Below are positions 22,761 through 33,060 of a DNA stretch of 64,000 bases, in pieces. A program made the translations under genes and the position numbers. Under the pieces are notes generated by a model that was not told where the DNA came from, searched no databases, and saw nothing but the letters and a program-made list of their open reading frames with translations. How positions within the stretch are numbered: the stretch's first letter is position 1; each line of letters starts with the position of its first letter. This DNA is from Isoetes taiwanensis (lineage: Eukaryota > Streptophyta > Lycopodiopsida > Isoetales > Isoetaceae), in NCBI GenBank assembly GCA_021234155.1, contig JAJEKV010000177.1, forward strand, positions 62,001 to 126,000, in the 5' to 3' direction.

Positions 22761-25071
22761 GAGGGCTAATCCGGTATTTGCTGTTATGCAACAAGCACCA
22801 CCTATTCCTATTCAACCAATGCAAGCAGCACCTATCATACCACAAGTTCCAATGATGCCACAAGCTCCAATTGCCCAACAAGTTCCAATGGGTTCCACAC
22901 CAATGGTGCAGCCAAACAGGGGATGGTATCCAAGTAAGGCTCATTTATATTGCAAATTATGTGATAAATTCAAGCATGATGAGACTACTTGTTGGAAAAT
23001 CCATGGAAAACCAGAATGGGCAACCAACAAGTATCCACCAAAGCAGCAAGTGTTTGAATCAGTACCTCTTCCTAATAATGATGTTCGCATTCAAGATGCA
23101 AAGTACATTGATAATCCTCAAGTTAAGGCTCTTATTGAGGAGCTTAAGAAGCAAGAGAAGGCAAAATCAGTAGTAAATTGTGGATTTGTTGAAGTAGACA
23201 GTGACCCATTTCAGCAAGAAGAAGAGATTGGAGAAGTAAATGCGGTTACAAGATCACAAAAGGTGGTTCAAGAACCAAGAGTAGTGCCAATTGCGGAGAA
23301 GACTAAGACCTCTTTTCCAAAGGCTTCGAAGGAACAAGCTTTGAAGGTGTCAGCACCTAAGAAGGTGCAATTCAATGTGCTGCCCACAGAACAATTTCAG
23401 TCTATAGAAGAAAATCAGCCCATAGTGATGCCTCCTATGGTGGATGAGGAAATTCAAAATGAGGATGATGTGATCAGCCAAGTTTTGGCCACTAAAGTTA
23501 CACTTACTCTTGAGCAATTGATGCATTATTCTCCAAATTTGTTGCAAGAGTTAGGGGGACGAACAAAATCAGAAATTTTAGTCCAACAAATCATATCAAA
23601 TGATACCGACAAGAGGAGAATGGAACCACCAGCTCGGCAATCCAAGGATCCTGCGCCATTTCTTTGTGATGTGAGTATTAATGGATATCTAATCAAAGAG
23701 GCCAACATAGATACCGGCAGTGGAGTGAATGTAATGTCTTACCACATAATGCTTCAAGTTGGATTGAAAATGATGGAACCGACAACTATGATGCTCAAAG
23801 CATTCAATCAAATGAAGGTGCAGCCCATGGGAGTCATAAGAAATGTTTTATGCAAGGTTTATGAGGTGGAAGCAATCTTGGATTTCATGGTTTTGAAATT
23901 TCCAGAGAGTGTGCATGCTGAAACTTATACTTTGTTGCTGAGTCGTACATGGTTAGATGCCGTACAAGCTGAGACTTCATGGAGGAAGCGTGAAATGAAC
24001 ATCTTTCAAGGGGAATACAAGGTTACTATAGATCATCCTCTGAAATCAGCAAAAGGTACTTTTCTTTGCAATACTTCTTTGAGCAGCCCGCAGTTAGAAA
24101 TCAGCAAAGAGAATGCTATGGTGTCAGGGCAGCAATGTCTTAGTTGTTTTCATGTCTTGGAAGTGGGTGACAGGGAAGATAAGACTTTGTACAAGTGGTT
24201 AAAAGGTACCCAAATTTCAGAAATATGTCATTTACAGCAGCAAGTTGCAGATAAATATATCCAAAGACTTGAAAGTATTGGTGAAGGTGAGTTACAAGAG
24301 ACTCTTGTAAACATGAAGGAGGAGTCCATTCAAAGACCCATTGATGACACTTTATTTCAGCAAGGTATTGATCTAGATCAAGTAGAGATGTTGATTTTGA
24401 CATCAAGCATGAATGGGGTAAACAAAAATCAGCCCACTATACAAATACAAGAAGCTTCGGGGCATGCGCACATTCTGGAGGATGAGGTAAATCAGATCAG
24501 TCCATATTCACCACAGTCATTACAGTCACCACATGCACCAAATTCATCACAATCATCACATCCACCACATCCATTGCAGTCACCACAGTCATCACACGCA
24601 CCACATTCATCACTGTCACCACATTCACCACAATCACCACATTCGTCACCACAGTCACTACATTCACCACAATCACCACATTCGTCACCACAGTCATCAC
24701 ATTCATTACAGTCACCACATTCAGTCAAGAACATCAATATTTCTCAAGGCAATCAAGAAGAATTGGTTACTATTGGAGGCGATCTTACTCAAGAGGAGGA
24801 ACGTGATTTGATATCTTTGTTAAGAGAATTCAGGGATGTTTTGGCAAGAAATTACAAAGAATTGAAAGGCATTCCACCGGAGGTTGTGGTTCATACCATT
24901 GATTTGAAACAGGATCAAAACCAAATCCAACAAGCTCAAAGGAGAATGAGTCCAAAGATAGAGGAGCAAGTAAAGGTTGAAGTCATGAAGCTTTTGGAGG
25001 CGGGGATTTATTGTACCAGTGCCAAATTCAGATTGGATCAGTTCTATTGTACCGGTGAGAAAGCCAAATAA
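22687..25071 (+). CDS. Gypsy-1 zinc finger, protease and start of RT
   Basis: A 794-residue open frame with no stop. It holds a CCHC knuckle, a Pro/Gln-rich stretch (QAPPIPIQPMQAAPIIPQVP), a further finger (YCKLCDKFKHDETTC), and an aspartic protease with the DTGSG active site near residue 342. A spacer of Ser-Pro-His-Gln repeats is at about residues 606-680. Then comes the entry to RT (QEERDLISLLREFRDVLARN). The frame leaves the RT homology near 25010, where the minus-strand sister copy continues, so a frameshift truncates it. Confidence 0.8.
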   Translation: MLKFCSRCQIKGHNDQECREKRFFERANPVFAVMQQAPPIPIQPMQAAPIIPQVPMMPQAPIAQQVPMGSTPMVQPNRGWYPSKAHLYCKLCDKFKHDETTCWKIHGKPEWATNKYPPKQQVFESVPLPNNDVRIQDAKYIDNPQVKALIEELKKQEKAKSVVNCGFVEVDSDPFQQEEEIGEVNAVTRSQKVVQEPRVVPIAEKTKTSFPKASKEQALKVSAPKKVQFNVLPTEQFQSIEENQPIVMPPMVDEEIQNEDDVISQVLATKVTLTLEQLMHYSPNLLQELGGRTKSEILVQQIISNDTDKRRMEPPARQSKDPAPFLCDVSINGYLIKEANIDTGSGVNVMSYHIMLQVGLKMMEPTTMMLKAFNQMKVQPMGVIRNVLCKVYEVEAILDFMVLKFPESVHAETYTLLLSRTWLDAVQAETSWRKREMNIFQGEYKVTIDHPLKSAKGTFLCNTSLSSPQLEISKENAMVSGQQCLSCFHVLEVGDREDKTLYKWLKGTQISEICHLQQQVADKYIQRLESIGEGELQETLVNMKEESIQRPIDDTLFQQGIDLDQVEMLILTSSMNGVNKNQPTIQIQEASGHAHILEDEVNQISPYSPQSLQSPHAPNSSQSSHPPHPLQSPQSSHAPHSSLSPHSPQSPHSSPQSLHSPQSPHSSPQSSHSLQSPHSVKNINISQGNQEELVTIGGDLTQEEERDLISLLREFRDVLARNYKELKGIPPEVVVHTIDLKQDQNQIQQAQRRMSPKIEEQVKVEVMKLLEAGIYCTSAKFRLDQFYCTGEKAK
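24500..24725 (+). repeat. In-frame TCACCACA-type repeat coding SPHSPQ units
   Basis: About 35 hexamer-like units (YCACCA, TCACAT) encode a low-complexity Ser/Pro/His/Gln spacer between protease and RT. The same unit types make up the minisatellite in this element's LTRs. Confidence 0.9.
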
Positions 25072-27548
25072 TTCAATCCGGTATGCATTGATTACGGGGA
25101 TCTCAACAAAGCTACCAAAGAGATCATTTTCCTACACCATTTATAGACACCTTGTTGGATATTGTTGCAGGAAATCAGGCCTATTCTTTCTTGGATGGGT
25201 ACTTTCGGGATATAATCAGATCCAAATCTATCCACCACATCAAGCAATGACGGCTTTTCAACACCTTTTGGCATCTATGCTTACAAGGTATTACCTTTTG
25301 GCCTCACAAATGCTCCACACATTTCGAGAGCTATGACATATGCTTTTCATGATATTTTAGACTTTTGAGAGTCTTTATAGATGACTTGACATGTTCTTCT
25401 CGAATCCAAGAAGGGATCACTTGGATCATCTTAGAAAAGTTCTTGAAAGATGCCGGCTGTATGGTATAAGTTTGAATCCTGCTAAGTGTATTTTCTTCAC
25501 TAGAGGAGGGAAACTATTGGGCAATTATGTTTCAGAAAAGGGATTACAAGTGGATCATGGTAAGATTGCAGCCTTGGAGAAGGTCAAACCACCTACAAAT
25601 GTATCCCAAGTGAGAAGCTTATATGGCCAACTCAGTTTTAGTAGGAGGTATTTGCATAATTTTGCTAAAGTAACCCAGCCACTTGTGGATTGTATGAAGC
25701 CAGGGCAGCATTTTAGATGGAAGGAAGATGCTCAAGAAGCATTTGAATGGTGCCTTGCACAATTAAAAGAGAGAACTTTGCTGATTCCTCCAAGAATGAG
25801 TGAGCCATTTCATTTATTCTTTCTTTGTTTGGGAGCAAGCTTTGGGCATCACACTATGTCAAAAAAATCAGCAAAAGCATTATGATGTGAATTACTATGC
25901 TAGCAGGTTGTTAACTCCACAAGAGCAGAAATGGACTCATATGGAGCATCTTGGGTTGGCATTGAAGTGGGTCTTGAATAAATTTAGACATTATCTTCTT
26001 CCTTCACAATGGAATTCAGCAAATGTACAGTATGTTTACATTCATATGGATGTGAACCCATTGCCATGCATTTACAACAAGACTGTCCAAGATCCTAAGT
26101 TTACAAGATGGGCTCTTATCATACAAGAATTTGAGTTGAAGTATGTTAAGATGGCTCAAGGAGCTCATAATCCAAGTGCCTATTTAAGTAGTGGTGCTGA
26201 AATAGAAGAGGAAACAGACCAGCCAGTAGCAGTTCCGGATAATGGCGTATTGCAAGGGTTCATTGAGACCGTGGATCTTTGGTATGCCAATATATACAGG
26301 TATTTACAAGATCAGACTTATCCTTCATCATTTTCAAAGCAACAAAAGCATGCTCTTAGAGTACAAGCAGCTGGTTATGTGGTGCATGAAGCTATTCTTT
26401 ATAAGAGGACTATGGAAGGTCTCTTATTAAGGTGTGTTGCTGGTCAGCAAACTCATGATTTGTTACAGCAAGCACATGATTGTCAGGGGCATTTTGCAGC
26501 CAGAACAACAGCTAGAAAGATCCTTCATTGGGGATATTATTGGCCAACTCTTTACAAGGATACTAGAGACTTTGTTAGCAGATGTGAGAAATGTCAAAGG
26601 CATAAACAATTGACAGGCCACAATAATATGCCATTCCATCCTATTTTGAGTGTTGGTCCATTTCATATGTGGGGATTGGATTACATTGGGCCTATCAATC
26701 CTCCATCTTCCAAAGGTCATAAGTATATCTTGGCAGCCACATGTATGTTTACAAAGTGGGTAGAAGCAGTTCCAGCAAAGCATGCTACAGAAAATACCAC
26801 AGTAAGCTTTCTTTATCATAATCTGATTTCTCGGTTTGGTGTTCCAACCATTCTTTTGTCTGATCGGGGAAGTCATTTCATGGGAAAAGTAGTAGCTCAG
26901 TTAACAGAAAAGATTGGTGTTCAACATGTACAAGCTTCTGCTTATTATCCACAGGGCAATGGGCAAGCTGAGTCTACTAACAAAATTCTGAAAGCTATCT
27001 TGGCCAAAACAGTGAAGGATAATCAAAGAAATTGGCATGAAGCCTTGACAGGTGCATTATGGAGTTTCAGGTGTACTTACAAGTTGGCTACAGGGTTTAC
27101 ACCATTTGAATTGGTTTATGGAGTGCAGGCTGTGATGCCTATTCATTTGGACATTCCTTTGTGTTCATTTGTAGAGCTCCCTTATTATGAGAATTTAGGA
27201 GAAGTTCCAACTCCAAATCAAGTGCATAATAGGATGGATGATTTACTGCAATTGCAAGAGATGAGACAAGAAGCAGCAGACTTCAATATGAGGCATAAAC
27301 AGAAAGTAAAGCTTATCAAAGACAAGTTACAGGTTGTCAATCCATTTGAGGAAGGGCAATTGGTGTTGTGCAGGACCACTAAGAAGCATCTATCCAAATT
27401 TCAAAGCCCATGGGAAGGCCCATTTCTGATTGATAAAGAGGTACCAGGTGGGGCTTTCTATTTGATGACTCCAGAAGGGGAATTGTTGCCTAATCCCAGA
27501 AATGGCAAGGATCTCAGGCCTTATTTTGAAAGAGAAGTACTTTTCTAA
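24980..27548 (+). pseudogene. Gypsy-1 RT, RNase H and integrase
   Basis: RT motifs lie in three frames: SDWISSIVPVRKPNNSIR, SGYNQIQIYPPHQAMTAF and the catalytic FIDDL at about 25375. From 25391 the RT thumb is open (LLGNYVSEKGLQVDHGKI). From 25800 a 582-codon frame runs to 27548. It holds RNase H (YYASRLLTPQEQKW), the integrase HHCC finger (HDCQGHF...CEKCQRHK), the integrase core with D (MWGLDYIGP), D (LLSDRGSHF) and E (NGQAESTNK), and the C-terminus (PWEGPFLIDKEVPGG). No chromodomain is present. The integrase is intact, but RT is broken. Confidence 0.88.
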
Positions 27549-27941
27549 GGGATTTGGATTTGGCATAGCTCCAATTACAGAGAATTGTGGAGAATTTTTG
27601 GGTTACAGCAGGTCGTTTTTCTGTAAAAACAGGTGGTGACAGTTCCATAATACTTCATCTATCCTACATCAAAAGATGCATTTCGGCGATACAAATCCAA
27701 CGAGCTATGGTGCAGGTCAAACGGAGTTCTGGAACTCAAGATATCAGCTTTCAAAGGTTGCCACAGTTACAGAGGCTCTGTTTCGTCACTGTCATTTTGG
27801 ACCAGTTTGTTTGTATCAGTCATTTGGATTTGAGAAGGGTGTAAATGGGTCATTTGGGAACATGTCCCAAGGACCATAGTAGTATGTTTTGTTGTGGGTT
27901 CTCCGCCACGGAGTGGCACATTTTCCCACTGTGGTCGCCAC
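27549..27941 (+). other. Gypsy-1 3' untranslated region
   Basis: Non-coding. It matches 52189-52557 (reverse) of the second copy. No clear polypurine tract is visible before the 3' LTR. Confidence 0.7.
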
Positions 27942-28355
27942 TGTTGGGGTGATCACCACTTACCACACTCACCACACTCGTCACCACACTCATCACCACT
28001 CACCACATTCGTCACCACGCACCACTCACCACAGTCACCACACTCGTCACCACTCACCACACTTGTCACCACACTCATCACCACACTCATCATATACCGT
28101 ATATAGAGTGATATACGCGCATGCACGCGTGCATGATATTTGCACGTATGCATTGTGGAGCCATCATGAGCATTGTATTATCTGAGCAGAGAGAGAAGAA
28201 GAACGGGGAGACGGTGTATTGAGAGAGAGGATTTTGATTGATCTAGCTATGGAGATGATGATTCTTTGTGTTGTGCATTGCCTTGTTCTGATAGATTGAG
28301 CTTGGATTGTTGGGTTTTCCATCCTTCTTGCAAGGTTAGAGTCTTGGCTCTAACA
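27942..28355 (+). repeat. Gypsy-1 3' LTR
   Basis: 414 bases, TGTTGGGG...CTCTAACA, a few percent different from the 5' LTR. One extra CAC-rich unit explains most of the length difference. Confidence 0.93.
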
Positions 28356-28360
28356 CAGCC

Positions 28361-28670
28361 TAAGAGTTTTCATGAATACCTGTTGTTCTGGAGGTTCTTT
28401 GAGAGTTTTTGGGAGTTCTTTGGGAGCTGCATACAAGTGGAAGTCCCTGGAGACATGATTTAAGTAAGCAAATTTTATTTCATTATCATAATTTCTTAAA
28501 TTTTGTTTTCTCATTGCTGATGTATTTCCAATGTTTGCAGGCATTTGGATTGACTATTTTATGTACTTCTCCCATATAAGAGAGCTTTCAGATTTTATTT
28601 CCTTTGCATCTGTCAATTCTCCTTTTATCTGAACTTCTATTTTACCTTCTTTTTAATTATTTTTTTCACC
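28361..28670 (+). other. Pogo 5' leader after the Gypsy insertion
   Basis: Non-coding, pyrimidine-rich, with an acceptor-like tgtttgcag at 28541 that may end a leader intron before the transposase ATG. Confidence 0.4.
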
Positions 28671-30485
28671 ATGAACTTGAGGGGCAATAGGATCATTGCC
28701 CCTGCTCCTGATGCACCTGTTCCTAGTTCTGAACCACATTTTGCTAAACAGAAGAGAACGTCCAGAAATAGGCCCATTGTATTGAAGTCTTCCAATCCTT
28801 CTTTACCTGTAGGGAAAAAAAGAGTGAGGAATCAGAAGAGAGGGGCTTGGACAATGGAGGATCTGAATGAGGCCTTGGAATCCACAGAGAGGGGCATCTT
28901 AAGCATCAGAAAAGCAGCTAAGCATTATGGTATTCCTCAAAATACAGTTAGGAACCACCTGTATGGAATTAGTGAGAGCAAATTTGGGGCTGTACCTAGA
29001 GCATTAACAAAGGAGGAGGAGAATTATCTTGTGGAGTGGTGCTTTCAACTTTGTGCTGAGGGCAGAGCTATCTCCTTAGGTATTCTTAGACAGAAGGTTG
29101 CTGAAATGACCATTAATAGGCAAACAAGCTTTAAAGATGGTTTGCCTGGTCCAAAATGGTGGCAGGGTTTTAGAAGAAGGCATCCAGAAGTTGTATTGGG
29201 GTCTGCTCAATGTGTGGAGATGAGCAGGATGAGGGCTGTCACCAGTTCTAACCTTTCTAATTTTTATTCTACTTTGAAATCTGTTTATGACAGTCTTGAC
29301 TTGGATCCTTCTCGAGTTTGGAACTGTGATGAAACAGGTGTCCAGGCTGGTAATCGAACATCCATGAGGGTGATTGCACCAAAAGGAGTTAGAAATGTTC
29401 GTGAAACAATCCCAAACAATAGAGAATGGCTAACAGTATTGTGTTGTGTGAATGCACAAGGGGGTAAGTTGCCTAGTCTCTATTTATTTAAAGGTAAGAG
29501 GATGAGAGATTCTGATCTTCTTCTTGGATGTGAGCCTGGAGCTGTAATGGCATATCAGAAAAAAGCCTGGATAACAGATGCTTTATTTTTCGCTTGGTTG
29601 GATCATTTTAAGTCTAATGTTCCAGGTGGCATAAGTGAAGAAAGACCACACTTAATGGTGTGTGATGGACATGGCTCTCATGTCACCACGGCTACCATTC
29701 AGAAGGCAAAAGAAATGGGCCTCCATATCATTCAATTGCCTGCTCACACTTCACACAAGCTTCAACCTTTGGATGTTTCTTGTTTTTCTTCCTTTAAGTA
29801 CCATTTTCGAAATAACAGGTCACAGTTCATGCACCAGCATATTGATGAAGAGAGGAAGGAACCAACAAAGGAGGATCTGGCTACTTTAGTTTCAGATGCA
29901 TTGCAGAAGTCATTAACACCTTCAAATATAACTGCTGGATTCTGTAAAACAGGTATATGGCTTTTTAACTCAAATGCAGTGGCTCCTGAACCCTTGGCAG
30001 ATCATCTTGAAGCAGAATTGAGTGTTCCTCCACTAGTACCAGCATGTAACAATGAAGATAGTGGGCTAGTGGCTTTGGCAAATGCAGCTGAAGCTCCAGA
30101 AGGACCATCAGCTATACAAGGTCCACCTGAACCTACCTTGGCATCACCCGCTGCTCCCGAACCTGCAGTAGTTGCACCTCAACCTGTTGCTCCAGAAACT
30201 GTTGTAACTAAACAGAAAAAAAGGGGTAGACTACCTCCTGGTTTAGTAGGTAAATTGTATGTAACTTCGGATGAGGTTATTCGTGCCAGATTAGAGCATC
30301 AGCAACAAATAGAGGAAGCAGCTAGAATAAGAAAAGAGAAGTTGGAAGAGAAGAAAATGCTACAAGAAAAAAGAAAGGCAGCAAAAGAGATTGAGATGAA
30401 AAGGAAAGAGGCAGCTAGGATAGCAAGAGAACAAAAAAAGAAGGTTTCTGGTAATGGTAATGTTGAATTGTATTTTCAGTTTTAA
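28671..30485 (+). CDS. Pogo/Tigger-type transposase, uninterrupted
   Basis: 604 codons with no stop or frameshift. A basic N-terminus (residues 27-58) precedes a psq helix-turn-helix at about 59-100 (ILSIRKAAKHYGIPQNTVRN) and a CENP-B/Tc5-type second DNA-binding domain at about 110-180 (WWQGFRRRHPEV). A DDE_1 catalytic domain covers about 205-440, with acidic residues in NCDETG (D220), CDGHGSH (D332) and LQPLDV (D368). A Pro/Ala-rich linker and a Lys/Glu coiled coil (residues 565-595) end it. The enzyme would cut at the AGGGAGG ends and insert at TA. It is the only transposase in the nest that could still be active. The Gypsy insertion lies upstream in the leader, so it may block or drive its expression. 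Domestication is an alternative, but the matching ends argue for a real element. Confidence 0.92.
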   Translation: MNLRGNRIIAPAPDAPVPSSEPHFAKQKRTSRNRPIVLKSSNPSLPVGKKRVRNQKRGAWTMEDLNEALESTERGILSIRKAAKHYGIPQNTVRNHLYGISESKFGAVPRALTKEEENYLVEWCFQLCAEGRAISLGILRQKVAEMTINRQTSFKDGLPGPKWWQGFRRRHPEVVLGSAQCVEMSRMRAVTSSNLSNFYSTLKSVYDSLDLDPSRVWNCDETGVQAGNRTSMRVIAPKGVRNVRETIPNNREWLTVLCCVNAQGGKLPSLYLFKGKRMRDSDLLLGCEPGAVMAYQKKAWITDALFFAWLDHFKSNVPGGISEERPHLMVCDGHGSHVTTATIQKAKEMGLHIIQLPAHTSHKLQPLDVSCFSSFKYHFRNNRSQFMHQHIDEERKEPTKEDLATLVSDALQKSLTPSNITAGFCKTGIWLFNSNAVAPEPLADHLEAELSVPPLVPACNNEDSGLVALANAAEAPEGPSAIQGPPEPTLASPAAPEPAVVAPQPVAPETVVTKQKKRGRLPPGLVGKLYVTSDEVIRARLEHQQQIEEAARIRKEKLEEKKMLQEKRKAAKEIEMKRKEAARIAREQKKKVSGNGNVELYFQF

Positions 30486-31251
30486 GCAATGGAAACAGAG
30501 TTTTAGTGTGATGTATCTCTATGACTCTTCAAATCACATTCTTAATTTCAATGATTGTATTTCTATGAGCTCATCATTCATTTGTTATCCTGAAATGTTT
30601 TGTCAATTTTGACTTACAACACCAAAATATACCATGCCAAAAGCTAGAACTGTTCAATATTGCAGCTAGGTAAGTTTCAGACCTATTTTCTTGATGTTTT
30701 TCATTTTTGTTTTGTTTAGTGGAGATGATTATAGCACCAAGAGTGGCAACACTATTGATGTTATCATCATCTCCACTATGGATTTAATCTGTTTGCTTGT
30801 TTTGCATTTTGTAGGTAAGATGATTGGTTTGCCAACCTGTGTGCTGGTTTAGGGTTCAATTCCCTAACATATTTAGACAGGTAAAGGTCTATTAAAGGAT
30901 GATTTCTGCTCCATAATGAGGAATTAGGAGCACCAATGGAAGGTGACCGAATGATCCATTGAAGGTAAGATTGTGAACTATTATAGGTTTGATTCTGCAC
31001 CTACAAGAACAGAAATATCACTATTTGGGGAATGAGGTGCACTATTATAAATGCACCATAAGGGGCTAGGAATCACCATTAGGGTGATCAGACCCCCTTC
31101 AATTTGGATAATAATTTCTATTGGGAAAGCTCCAATTTTGAAGATGAATTAGATTTTGTTGTAATCTGCATCTCTTAGGGAGCAGAATTATAAGAAAAAA
31201 AGGAAGGTTGGACTGAGGTTGAATTTGCTACAGAGATTTTTTCTTTAAGTG
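30486..31251 (+). other. Pogo 3' non-coding region
   Basis: No gene. It contains a 60-base hairpin at 30718-30778 and repeated tggaaggtga/attgaaggtaaga stretches. Confidence 0.5.
30718..30778. repeat. Hairpin with 14-base arms
   Basis: agtggagatgatta and tcatcatctccact pair around a 32-base loop. It could be a small MITE or an RNA stem. Confidence 0.75.
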
Positions 31252-31276
31252 CACCAACGATGCTCCACCTCCCTTA

Positions 31277-31535
31277 GTGACAATCAAGGATCTATTGCTT
31301 TGGCAAAGAATCCTAAGTTTCATGCTCGAACGAAGCATATTCAGACTCAGTATCATTTCATAAGACAACAGGTCAATGAAGAAATACTAGAACTCAAGTT
31401 TGTGAGAACAGATGAGATGGTAGCTGATATATTTACTAAAGCACTAGCCCGAGACAAATTTGAGAAGCATAGAAGTTCTCTAGGACTGATTGGGATAACT
31501 TCTGAAGACACTGGAGAACTGTGTCTGAGTGGGAG
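31277..31535 (+). pseudogene. Copia RNase H C-terminus
   Basis: Continues the RNase H frame broken at 20687: DNQGSIALAKNPKFHARTKH, then KFVRTDEMVADIFTKAL, the standard C-terminal blocks of Copia RNase H. The purine tract gagtgggag ends at 31535 against the LTR. No stop is seen before the LTR in this frame. Confidence 0.9.
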
Positions 31536-31769
31536 TGTTGGAGAGTCGTCAGGCTGTGGCGGTTCAGCACAGCAGTCACGTTCTCCAGTGTGTCACATGA
31601 CGATGTGGACGATGCCAAAAGAGGCAAGATGAAGAGGCACGATCCTTCTTAAGGGATGTGCCCTTTTGCCCATTATAAATAGCATTTGTAAGCCACGGTT
31701 GGGGCTATTCCAACCAGCATAATCCATCCTTTGAGTTTTGTTCTCCTTCAATAGCTTGCTTTTGTGATA
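31536..31769 (+). repeat. Copia 3' LTR (234 bp)
   Basis: Roughly one base in ten differs from the 5' LTR by eye, with small indels, so the insertion is old. Confidence 0.93.
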
Positions 31770-32533
31770 AATTTTGTGTCCCATCTTCTTTTCAATATTC
31801 GTGTCTGTACTATGTTGTTATTTTTCTTACCTAAATCCATTTTTCTAGCTGTTGTAGCTACCCCATTCTTGCCATTTTCTGATCCAAGTTAAAATTACTC
31901 TTTATTGGTTCTCAAGGATCTGAGCCTTCATCATGTGGATCCAACATTTATTTAAACTAAGGAAATTTTGAAATTGTATCATATTACTTGGCCTTGAGAT
32001 TGCTAGAAACTTTGTAGGTCGATTTGCTTGCTTTTTCCTTTTGTTATCTTGATATTCCGGCCTGCTCTAACAATCCCACACTGTACCAAACAAAAACTTG
32101 GCATTTATATATCTCTTGATGCAATTTTCCAGCGATTTTTCTCCGATTTCTATAATCTATTGTTACAAACTATAGCTCTTCCCTCTGTTTCATGTTCATT
32201 TCTGTAAATTACTGTTCCACCTCTTCTCCTTATCCCCGCTCATGTGGCAATCTCTTAGAAGGCATATGAGACTGTCGGAAGCAGATCCGGCCCGCTCTGA
32301 CGGCGCCAAGCAGAAACGACAGCTCTGGCTGCGTTTAGGCTCGTGGTTGAGCTACGTTGATGACTCCCTAATTTTAGGGGTGCTCACTTTTTTAAAGGGG
32401 CTTAAACAACCTGAAGGGTTTTTAGCCACACCGTTCCCATAAGCTTACATACTTACTTGATGCCCTTAGGCATAAAACATGCCACTTAGTGCTAGCATCC
32501 CCTATCATAAGGATTGCCTAGCATATGTTTTTC

Positions 32534-33060
32534 CCAATTATCCCAAGTTCGCTCCCCATATAGTTTGTTGCTCCAATGCTTACAGCTTTGTTCGGTTCCT
32601 CATTTTTTCCATTGCTTTTTCAATTTGTATTTTATTCTATTCTTAGTGTTATGTATTTTATTTTCATTCACTCTAAGTTTTTTCCTGTTTATTTTGATCA
32701 ATCTTTTGTTCCTAGCTCTTCCATTTCCATCATCAAGTTGTTTCTCGTGGTCTAATTGCTCCCCTTGCTCTACTCTAAATTTTCCTTTGTTCCTTAACAC
32801 TTTTTCCTATGTCTAGCATGGGAGAATATGCAAGATTATTCCAGATGTTTGGAGGATTATTCCGGATGTTTGGCTAGCACGATACCTCACCTAGCTCTTG
32901 TTCACCTTTGCTGCAAGTCTATGAAATGCAGATTACTGATTTCATTTCTGCAGATATTTGGTACATATTTACTGATGCCCCCGGGCACATAATATGCCAC
33001 TCAGCATTAGTTTTCTTGAGCCTAAGGATTTCCAATCTGGATGTGTCCACTCTACAACCA
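32534..33060. repeat. Pyrimidine-rich repeat, copy A
   Basis: Starts ttatcccaagttcgctcc and ends aaggatttccaatctggatg. A diverged second copy lies at about 35020-35550, and both recur in the right block (about 38870-39400 and 41320-41850). Confidence 0.75.

Larger units (their letters stand above)
21239..28355 (+). mobile_element. Gypsy LTR retrotransposon nested in the pogo element
   Basis: LTRs at 21239-21646 and 27942-28355 are nearly identical, so this is the youngest insertion. The 5-bp repeat cagcc flanks it at 21234-21238 and 28356-28360. Domain order is gag, zinc knuckles, aspartic protease, SPH-rich spacer, RT, RNase H, integrase, which is Gypsy type. A second copy of the same family lies on the minus strand from 60.4 kb to beyond the window. 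This copy lacks the additional RNase H seen there and has a frameshifted RT, so it is probably not autonomous. Confidence 0.93.
20688..31274 (+). mobile_element. Pogo-superfamily DNA transposon inserted in Copia RNase H
   Basis: Perfect 13-base inverted ends AGGGAGGTGGAGC extend to 23 bases with one mismatch (20688-20710 and 31252-31274). The TA dinucleotide is duplicated on both sides (20686-20687 and 31275-31276). Removing the element plus one TA makes the Copia RNase H frame continuous into its DNQGSIALAKN block. TA target sites and a DDE_1 transposase with psq/CENP-B-type DNA-binding domains inside define the pogo/Tigger group. Without the nested Gypsy element (21239-28355 plus its TSD) it is about 3.5 kb, a normal size for an autonomous pogo element. 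Confidence 0.93.
11998..31769 (+). mobile_element. Old Copia LTR retrotransposon, host of all nested insertions
   Basis: The 5' LTR (11998-12234) and 3' LTR (31536-31769) start TGTTGGAGAGTCGTC and end TGTGATA. The 5-bp direct repeat aattt lies just outside at 11993-11997 and 31770-31774. A tRNA-Met-type primer site follows the 5' LTR and a purine tract (gagtgggag) precedes the 3' LTR. The internal region is cut into three parts: gag 12427-12912, gag end to RNase H 17510-20687, and RNase H end 31277-31535. Order of domains (protease, integrase, RT, RNase H) is Copia. Frameshifts, a missing RT active-site box and clearly diverged LTRs show an old, dead copy. Without its nested insertions the element is about 4.6 kb. 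Confidence 0.93.

Noticed and set aside
32560-32800. Hydrophobic open frame LFHCFFNLYFILFLVLCIL
   Set aside because: Translation of a pyrimidine-rich repeat, not a membrane protein.
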